Part shown: positions 57,401-64,000 of the stretch, one piece after another | Layout of the letters: the number at the start of each line of letters is the position of its first letter | How positions within the stretch are numbered: the first letter of the stretch is position 1 | Source: Armillaria gallica | Lineage: Eukaryota; Basidiomycota; Agaricomycetes; Agaricales; Physalacriaceae | Length of the DNA stretch: 64,000 nt | NCBI GenBank assembly: GCA_037576215.1 | Contig: JBANDB010000002.1 | Span: 1,364,001-1,428,000 of the forward strand | Reading direction: 5' to 3' | The notes under the pieces: generated by a model | Database searches by the model: none | Told to the model about the DNA's origin: nothing | The model's input: only the letters and a program-made list of their open reading frames with translations | Made by a program: the position numbers and the translations under genes

Positions 57401-57822
57401 TAGATCATATCACTACACTGTTGTATGAAAAAAAGCTTCCAAATAGTGTTTATGGTGACACACATTATGCACTCATAGAGTCATTTCAGGATACATTTGG
57501 TAAAGAGTTTGTACCAGATTCTGTTGAAACATCAATTAGATGGTCTAAATCTGACCCATTGGATGTGATTGATCAGACTATCATACATTGGGATACATCT
57601 AAAGTATCACAAAATCCTATACCAAACCATGCTCCAGTGGTTGCAATAGTAACCTCTGACAATACTATTAATGTATCAAGTAATGACATTAATACTACTG
57701 TTCCACATAGTTCAAGGCAACATAAGAGAATATTCACACCTATGAAAGCAGCTACAAAACGGAAGGGTAGGATATCTGATACAATCAATGGTTTATCTGA
57801 TAGTATGCATCAATCTAAGTGA
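51469..57822 (+). pseudogene. Helitron Rep-helicase polyprotein (DUF6570-like, Rep, Pif1-type helicase), many stops
   Basis: Reads as one protein of about 2,100 residues with a TAA at 52113, a 1-nt shift near 52160 and at least nine stops (52573, 53479, 53641, 54547, 54646, 55798, 55867, 56482, 57073). The N-terminal region has AMVAIFKDHDCEHC and EAGCAVCGQLTPL. The DUF6570-like part has TPLLV and the LSPQEIHDRLLEED region. The Rep HUH motif reads LTLYLHLIAW near 53646-53675 where HLH is expected. The tyrosine motif is IYVNDYITK. The helicase has Walker A GGMGGTGKSQV (55975-56007), Walker B YVFFDEVSML, AGDFAQLPPV and CSQGKTRPVN..CRSHQSYY. Rolling-circle transposition needs the first HUH His, so this copy is dead. 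The frame continues past TGA 57820 into a peptidase-like domain. Confidence 0.9.
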
Positions 57823-58680
57823 AACAATGTTGATGGTAGCCAGTCACCAGTGATAACAATACCAACCATGCCTAGAACAGTTCCTACAGGATGCCGCTGG
57901 ACCAACAATAGTTGTGCTTATGATGCACTTATCTTTATATTGTATAATATATGATTTACTGATCCTATATACTTTACAACCAACTTTCACGACTTGAATT
58001 GTGAATGGCTGGGTTTGATATCAGATTCATTTCAGAAACATTTATGTAGAGAGTACACTCTTGAACAGGTGCAAGATTATATATGGCGTAAATTGTGCAA
58101 TGCATATCCTATCCACTTTACATTTGGTCATAATACTAGTGTTGAAGGTTTGATCAGTAAATTGTTTACAAGCCAAGTAGTATTCAATAAGTCATACCGT
58201 ACATGCTTAAATAATCATCAAACACATACTGTGGAGAGTTTTAACTATTCTATTTACCCAGGAGGTACCAGAAATATGCAATGGACCTCAATCCAAGATT
58301 TCTTCAATATATGCAATGGCAGACCTTTACCAGATCCATGCATTATATGTGATAGCCAGATGAAAAAGATTGATAGAATTACACATGCACCCATACTAAT
58401 TGCAGTGATCATCTCTCGCACAATGACACCTGCAGATTATACTCTCTATATAAATATAAACAACACTATCACTCAATATAATCTACGTGGAATTATATAC
58501 TATGGTAGTGAGCATTTTACTGCCAGATATATAGATGAACATCAGACAGTATGGTATAATGACGGTGTGAAAACTGGCCATAGTTCTGTTGAAGAAGGTG
58601 ATATACACCAAGTTGACTTAATTAAATCTCCAGTCAACAGAGACACTGAGCTGTACATATATGCCAAAACAGTGCTATAG
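57823..58680 (+). pseudogene. Ubiquitin-hydrolase-like (C19-type) domain at the C-terminus of the Helitron protein
   Basis: Same frame as the helicase, separated only by the TGA at 57820. Cys box GCRWTNNSCAYDALIFILYN (57891-57950), then TGA 57952 where Trp is likely. Central region has a CxxC (PCIICDSQMKK). The His box LRGIIYYGSEHFTARYID and VWYNDG follow near 58480-58565. The frame ends at TAG 58678-58680. The spacing of Cys box and HFTAR/WYNDG resembles USP-type deubiquitinases, and both catalytic residues are present. I recall similar C-terminal domains in other basidiomycete Helitrons, so it is probably ancestral to this lineage and not a local fusion. Confidence 0.7.
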
Positions 58681-59989
58681 ATCATAATTGTAAATGAACC
58701 AACATTATGCATTGTTAATGAAACTGCAGCTGCCATATCTTGATTGTAAATAAACTAAAGAATAATATAGGACTCGGTAATGCCACACAAATGTGGTGGC
58801 CCTCAAAGACTAGTAACCTATGGGGATGGGCTGTATCTTGTATCTGGAGTCATTTTTCTGGTCCTGAAGGGCAAGAAGTTGCATATATATTGTTGATCAT
58901 TGTGAGAGACTTGAGAGGAAGGCGCACAAATACCGACAAATTGATTATCTTTGATTCTGTTCCACAAGTTGAGAAGAGATCTTGAAACCAAGATACTTAT
59001 GATAGCGGAAGAGATACTGGCACTAGTAACAGGTTGGTATTGAAGCTATCCCTAGAATCAAGTGAGGCGAGATTTATTACTCACCATGCAGGTGGGCTTG
59101 CCATTCTCCTTTCCTCAGCTGCAAATATTGAATCTTGAAAACACCCCATACAATTGTTGTGATCTATCTATTTTCTTCCTCGCTTCAACAGGTGAGTTGA
59201 AAGCAACTTCTTGATATTCTTCCATCATTAGGAATGTTTTTCACATATCGCTGTGGCCTGCATTTTGATGGTATGAAGTCGTACGACTGTATCAGAACAC
59301 AGCAATTCCCTTGATTGTCTCTGCACTCTTTGCACCATACCATTCCTGATTCATGTTGTTCGAGCCTCCCCCTCGACAATAGTACTACAATAAGAGCTGT
59401 CAAGGAGTCATAGATGTCTTGCGTCATCTGCTGAGAAGTTGCGGCCCATCCAGAACACGCCTTTGACTTGCATGGCAGTACCTTTTCAACCTCAAGTCTT
59501 CAATTGATAGAAGGTGACACTACTAGCTGGTGGCTCAATACATCAACTTGCAGTTGGGATGAAACAAAGATCATTGACAAGGAACAATAAGAATACAGAT
59601 ATATGAGCATAATAGCATGTAAAAATTCAGGTGGTTTCAAGTTGTCTTTTTCCACTTTGCAAGTTAATTGTAAATCCACAAGTTTCCATCACCCTGCAAG
59701 TTGAGTTACTTTCTATGAAGATGTATTCATCATCAATGCCAGTTGCTATTATCGATGTCTGGAGAGCGGGAAGACACAATGACGAGGTGATTGAACGGGC
59801 TGACATTGATTCAATGGTGAGCGCTTTAAGTACCTTACCTGTTTCTTTGTTACTGTTTCATGCAATGAACTCAGATTTTTTAGGTCTTTGATATATTATC
59901 TGAGACCTCCTGGTTCATTCCTCAGTAGCAAACAGTCCTTGACAATTTGAATCTAAGGTATGGAATCTTTTGTGCTGCATGTAATGATT
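58681..59989. other. Interval with short unidentified exon-like frames
   Basis: 58740-58985 is a protein-like frame (SKTSNLWGWAVSCIWSHFSG) of no known family, in a different frame from the Helitron. 59717-59820 (MYSSSMPVAIIDVWRAGRHN) is followed by GTGAGC and, 70 bp later, TTTTTTAG, as an exon-intron pair would be. No full gene can be built. The Helitron 3' hairpin and CTRR end are not identifiable by eye. Confidence 0.3.
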
Positions 59990-60464
59990 CAAGGGGCTAC
60001 CGGAATTGCAGTCCGGAACACCGGGTAGGTAGGTAGGTTGGGCTGGCAGGCCTGAAAAAAAAAAGTTGACCCTCCTCAAATGGCCTCAAAACTGCCTTCC
60101 AAATGTAAAAAGGTGAGACATTCAAGTGACAATATGTCTAATGAATAGACCTACAATGTTTATAATGCTTGTGCAGTACAACATTGAGAATAGACAAAGT
60201 ATTGGCGGCACTGCCATCATGAGTCAGCATATGACATCATGTCTCCAAATTCATGTGCTTTACTTATCTGACTAGAAATGACTCAGATTGTAATCAAAAT
60301 GATATTTGGTTGAATAATAGTACATGAATGCGACATAATTTCCCATTTTCGCTCCATATTCAGCTCAATGTGGAGTGTATGACATCATTTTGGTCACGTG
60401 GAGGTAGGTAGGTCCAGCGCGAATCGACCCTATGTCATTTTTTTTTCATTCCGGTAGCCCCTTG
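59990..60464 (+). mobile_element. hAT-like MITE, copy 1
   Basis: 475 bp, ends CAAGGGGCTACCGGAATT and CATTCCGGTAGCCCCTTG (inverted), flanked by perfect 8-bp duplications TAATGATT at 59982-59989 and 60465-60472. An 8-bp duplication and CAAGG ends fit hAT elements. It has no coding capacity and presumably depended on a transposase elsewhere. It gives the uninterrupted sequence against which the nested insertion in copy 2 can be read. Confidence 0.92.
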
Positions 60465-60472
60465 TAATGATT

Positions 60473-60913
60473 GGTTTCTGACCGGAAATGCTGTCCAGAC
60501 AGTTAACTTTGGATTTGATTGCTCTGCGAGCCAATGATAAACTGAGGTCTGTGAGTAAAATTTCAGAGAGTTCCAGGGCTTATGATACAGCCTGCTGAAC
60601 GGCATAAATGTCATATAAAACTTTTTTTCACAAAGTCAATGTTCATACCAACATTACCAATGATTAAATTTCGAAGTAGCAGGACGAGATTTACATATCA
60701 TGGCCCTGCTCTTCTTGCCTGCCATGATTATGGCTAACATACAACTTGTGTAAAAACAGCTCCGGAACTTGCGGGAGGATAGCAATGAACTTGGACGTCA
60801 AAAATCAACTTACGACCTGAAAAATACAACCTGCGCCTGTTCGAATTTTTACACGCTATTACGCCCATACAGATATGCAGATTCGTTCGTAGAATACCGC
60901 ATCGCTGTGAGAT
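60473..60913. other. Downstream flank of the membrane-protein gene
   Basis: No gene seen. It should hold the 3' end and terminator of the minus-strand gene that ends at 60914. Confidence 0.4.
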
Positions 60914-61645
60914 TCACACCTTGACGACTCTGTACTTGATCATTGGATACATATACATCCTCTCCCTTAATTCTTGGACGTAGCTGTGCACTATGAATAC
61001 ACCATCTGTGGGAGAATATTTATCAGACTCAGAACAGTAGGAATCTCTTCCGTCACACGTACAGAATTCGATCAACCATATGATGGCATAGATCGCAGTA
61101 ATTGCTGCCTTCGATGCATTTAGGGCAGTACGGCACACACTTGCTACATCCTCCGCGCTGATATCGACCTCCAAGGAATCTTTGCAGTCGGCGCTAGCTT
61201 GCTTATCGTATTTCTTGCTGTACAGCTGGATCAAGCAATGACTAGGACCAAGCTGGCGATGAACGAGCCGATCTGCATGCCAATTGAATGCTGAAACCAT
61301 CTTTACTCTTGCTATGAGTGCCCCGACCAAACTACAAAACCGTCAGCATCTAAGAAGAGGGGTAAGCGACGTACCCGAAGAGAGAGATGAGGACGATGAA
61401 GGTGTATAGACTGGCAGTGACCCAGACCACGATTTCGTGGCTTTTGCTTAGGATAAGAGAGTGATTCAATATGTCTTTGACATTAATCCATCCTCCTACC
61501 GCGACAAGAACGCTGCCGAGCAACGTCAATGCCGCGATGATCTGTGCGAGGTAAATCTTAGGGTGCGCAGAGGTCACAGCAGGAGCATACCCACCACTAC
61601 ACCCAAGCGCAAAGGCAAACAGCAAAGAAAATGGTGCCAACGCAT
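60914..61645 (-). CDS. Tetraspan-type fungal membrane protein, intron-containing
   Basis: Start ATG on the minus strand at 61645: MRWHHFLCCLPLRLGVV. This matches the CCxPxRxGV start I recall for a small basidiomycete membrane-protein family. A GTGGGT..CACAG intron of about 52 bp joins it to IIAALTLLGSVLVAVGGW. The second helix follows (EIVVWVTASLYTFIVLISLF), then a GTACGT..TTTGTAG intron to LVGALIARV. The third region is MQIGSFIASLVLVIA; its exon edges are uncertain. A soluble Cys-containing loop (DKQASADCKDSLEVDIS) is followed by the fourth helix AAITAIYAIIWLIEFC. A last intron leads to DGVFIVHSYVQELRERMY, ending at 60914. Four hydrophobic helices are visible. The function of the family is unknown. 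It looks like an expressed host gene at the edge of the repeat block. Confidence 0.7.
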
Positions 61646-62034
61646 ATTATACGAGTAGAAGAATGTACAGATAGAGATTTTTTTCTGTTCGAGGTTTTTA
61701 TATTCTTTCGAGTGACGCAGGTCTGAAGTCTATTGAGAGATAGGACGGATAGTCTCGGAACTTTCGATCGAGTGTACATAGTAAAGTGAGACTCAGAAGT
61801 AGGCAGGGGCAATATCGGGGGTCGCTAAAGGTCGTCAGCGTGCGGACGAACAGGCGGTCAATGCCATTTCAGGACGTTGTGGCCCTGACAAAGTCTTCCT
61901 CAAAAAGGAAACCCAATGACGCTGGAAAAAATTTCGCCCAGAAACGTCCTTTATCAGGAGCGCGCCACAACCATCACTGCGGACGGGGCACGCAGCAGGA
62001 ACATGGAACGAACGACAGTTGTCTCTTTCTGACC
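61646..62034. other. Divergent intergenic region
   Basis: Lies between the minus-strand membrane-protein gene and the plus-strand gene that starts at 62035, so it probably carries both promoters. An open frame runs through it from 61786, but it begins with a non-ATG codon and is basic and unlike the downstream protein. Confidence 0.45.
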
Positions 62035-62722
62035 ATGATTATCCTGGAAGAGGATGAATGTACTCCCCTGAAGGGAGACTCTACGACACCAGTATCTCCT
62101 ACTTCACCTTCACAACTTTTCTCGCCCGACTCACCACCTTCGTACAATGAAGCGGTTGTCTGCAATCCCTTCAGTCGTCATCCGTCGTACGATGCTATTC
62201 CCATCCCTGAGAGTTTGAGCCTCTGGACCGAGCATCTGACACGAGACGGCGAAGGAAGAATAAGCACAGAGTTCATATGATGCTGCTGTTCTTGGCTCTT
62301 ATGGGGTGCATTGTATTCTGGTTAACGTTTGCCATCGTACGTTGAATTTTCTCGTTGGGCGTCAAATGCGGCTCATCTACATGACTTAGTTTTTTGAACC
62401 CGGTGGACTTGCTGTAAGCTCTTTCTTCTACTGGTATCCTGGTACTATGGTTGACTTGTGTACTTTCTAGCGAAAAGGCGGGGTAAGCTGAAAAGCATGG
62501 TACGACATCAAATTAATCTGTATTTCCATCGTTTAGAGAAACCCGCCTCCGGGGCCGCCTCCAGATGGCGTAAGCGAGTTGCTCTGGGACGCGTTTACTA
62601 AAACTCAAGTCGATTTAGCGTAAACATCATGGGCTGCCTCCGGAAGAAGAAGAAAACATGTCTTTCTTTCCAAAATAGTCGACTCGTTCTTATGACGGTA
62701 TAGTCTCGGGGGCTTCCAGACG
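62035..62722 (+). CDS. Hypothetical membrane protein with PPxY motif and micro-exons
   Basis: ATG 62035: MIILEEDECTPLKGDSTTPV, then SPPSYNEAVV (a PPxY motif, the kind bound by WW domains of Nedd4-type ligases) and LTRDGEGRISTEF. One or two bases out of frame comes a single hydrophobic helix (MLLFLALMGCIVFWLTFAI), followed by GT..AG introns bounding very small exons: FFEPGGLA, RKGG, RNPPPGPPPDG and RKHHGLPPEEEENM. These four all keep phase 0. The frame change at 62275-62280 (EFI then TGA) needs either a missed intron or a true frameshift. I do not recognise the family. A single-pass protein with a Pro-rich tail is the best description. Confidence 0.4.
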
Positions 62723-64000
62723 ACGAAGACAGCGTAGGTATTTCTTTCAAGTCAACAAAAGGGAAAGCAAGGGTGGTATGAATGAGCCTTACCCTGCACG
62801 TTACAGTCAACGATGGTGGTCAAGATTCCAAAAAAAAAAAAACAACAAAAACAATAACAAAGAAGGCCCGCCATTGTACGGCATGGGGCGGGGTGTTGAC
62901 GTGGCGGAGGACAACGGGGATGGAGTATTCATCGAGGTAGGGACTGTACTCGACAGAATGTGAGGTTGCAGGGCGCCAGGCGGGGATTGGGCTGGTGGAA
63001 TGCAAAAAAGGTCGCGGGTCGGGGTCGACGACGGTTTGACAGCGACTGCGGGGTTGGAGGGGTAAGCAGTTCTCACCACTCGATTGACCGTGGTCGATGA
63101 CGACGGTGGTGAGGCCGTTGCGAGGCTGGAGAGGTTGCAGTGTGTGGTATGGGCCAAAAAAGGGGGGCGGACAGCGACAGCAGCGTGGGGGTAGATATCA
63201 ACTACATAGTCGTGTTCCCCCACTCAATAAATGGGAGATGTACGACTGTGGAGTATGTAGGCAACCCTATTGGCGCGGCAGGCCCCATGTTGGACGAGGA
63301 TGTGGTGGGCAGCGGTGGGCGTCGTGGTGCTCACACAGCTGTATTATTGAGCCCGTTCGGTGAGTCCTCGAGTCGTTTATCGTCGCCGTGGTTGGCCGTC
63401 GGGGTCCCGACGTTGCTCCCTCCTTCTCACTTGGACCCTCCAGCCCTCCTCCAGCTTCCACGAACCTTGAACTATGCCCTACCGTGGCCCGACAACAGAG
63501 AATGACGAGCCCTGCCTCTGACCGTCGCCGCTGTCGTCGATGCATTCGTGGTTGCCGTCGTTCGTATGTGCCAGGAATTACAGCCTCCTGCTCCCAGATG
63601 GTGGCCGATACAGAATCCCCGGGCGTATTCGAGGTCGTCGAGGTGTAGGAATCTCGTGCTCGACAGCGATTGCCCTCGATGTTGATGCAGGGTACGCTGG
63701 GTGGGTGGGAATGGGGATGGGAGGGTTATTTTCCGCGTTGGCGGGCGCCGCTGGGAGACGGCATCGTCGTCATCGATTTTTGAGGGCATATTGTTGATAT
63801 CCGGTGGGTACGAGAAGTATTGCCTCGTCTGAGGGCTTACGCAGGGGCGAAGGGGGTTGAATGGCCGCTCTTGGGACTGCCGGATGCGTAAAATGTATCT
63901 AAAATAATAGTAAGCATCTTACGCCTGTGATGGGGCTGTTGAGCGAGTGGACGGGGCGTCGTCGTGTTCGAGATGGTGGTAAAGGCCCACGAAAGAAGCA
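62723..64000. other. GC-rich right edge, gene structure unresolved
   Basis: CpG-containing sequence with many competing open frames on both strands (for example 63140-63505 plus and 63472-63789 minus), none with a motif I recognise. An A-rich stretch is at 62828-62865. It may continue the micro-exon gene or begin another gene that runs out of the window. Confidence 0.35.

Noticed and set aside
58680..59200. Helitron 3' terminus (hairpin plus CTRR)
   Set aside because: Several CTAG/CTAA sites exist but none has a convincing hairpin just before it.
62807..63789. Long frames on both strands in the GC-rich right edge
   Set aside because: High GC gives long chance frames; several overlap on opposite strands and none carries a motif, so none was called as a gene.

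Overview
The window looks like a repeat-dominated stretch of an Agaricomycete (mushroom-forming basidiomycete) nuclear genome. Host-type genes have introns of about 45-75 bp with GT..AG ends. The protein families are ones I know from basidiomycetes: MYND fingers, F-box repeats, DUF6534-like membrane proteins, a 2OG-Fe(II) dioxygenase of the HxD..H type, Helitrons with a DUF6570-like N-terminus, and sushi/Tf1-type chromoviruses. I cannot name the species from sequence alone.

Layout. 1-842 is unassigned. 843-7163 is an old decayed Ty3/gypsy chromovirus (gypsy-1) carrying two later insertions: LTR-A (1532-3220, 4-bp target duplication) and LTR-B (3406-5181). Gypsy-1 sits in a minus-strand gene for a DDE-type transposase-like protein. 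The same gene was hit again by gypsy-2 (8062-17044), whose two 500-bp LTRs are identical by eye and which is flanked by the 5-bp duplication CATTG; the gene resumes at 17045-18192. 18.2-24.3 kb holds tRNA-derived (partly dimeric) short repeats and no convincing gene. 24.3-28.3 kb is a minus-strand MYND-finger gene split by a second LTR-B copy (25084-26795, duplication GCGC). 28.4-31.6 kb holds two inverted foldback repeats built on GGTAAT and a hAT-like MITE with another hAT-like MITE inside it. 32048-33736 is the second LTR-A copy. A decayed DUF6534-like gene follows (35.4-36.7 kb), then a dead LINE (37.1-41.5 kb) fused in frame to the first of three F-box-type paralogues (41.5-48.4 kb), a 2OG-dioxygenase-like gene (48.9-50.3 kb), and a Helitron wreck (51.5-58.7 kb) whose Rep-helicase polyprotein ends in a ubiquitin-hydrolase-like domain. 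A second copy of the hAT-like MITE with a perfect 8-bp duplication lies at 59990-60464. From about 60.9 kb the sequence becomes CpG-containing, and host genes with short introns appear (a tetraspan membrane protein, then a micro-exon gene).

How it fits together. This is a nested transposon graveyard next to a gene-bearing edge. Almost every disabling change I could read is a C-to-T transition (or G-to-A on the other strand), often at a former CpG: stops at Arg/Gln codons in the Helitron, three TGA codons plus an integrase Asp-to-Asn in the otherwise young gypsy-2, and C/T and G/A differences between repeat copies and between the two halves of target duplications. This suggests methylation-linked decay or a RIP-like process.

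The most unusual items are the self-complementary primer site of gypsy-2, the roughly 1-kb second reading frame encoding a membrane-anchored protein over its gag region, the LINE/F-box in-frame fusion, the Helitron-borne ubiquitin-hydrolase domain, and the dimeric tRNA-like repeats. Function is not proven for any of them.
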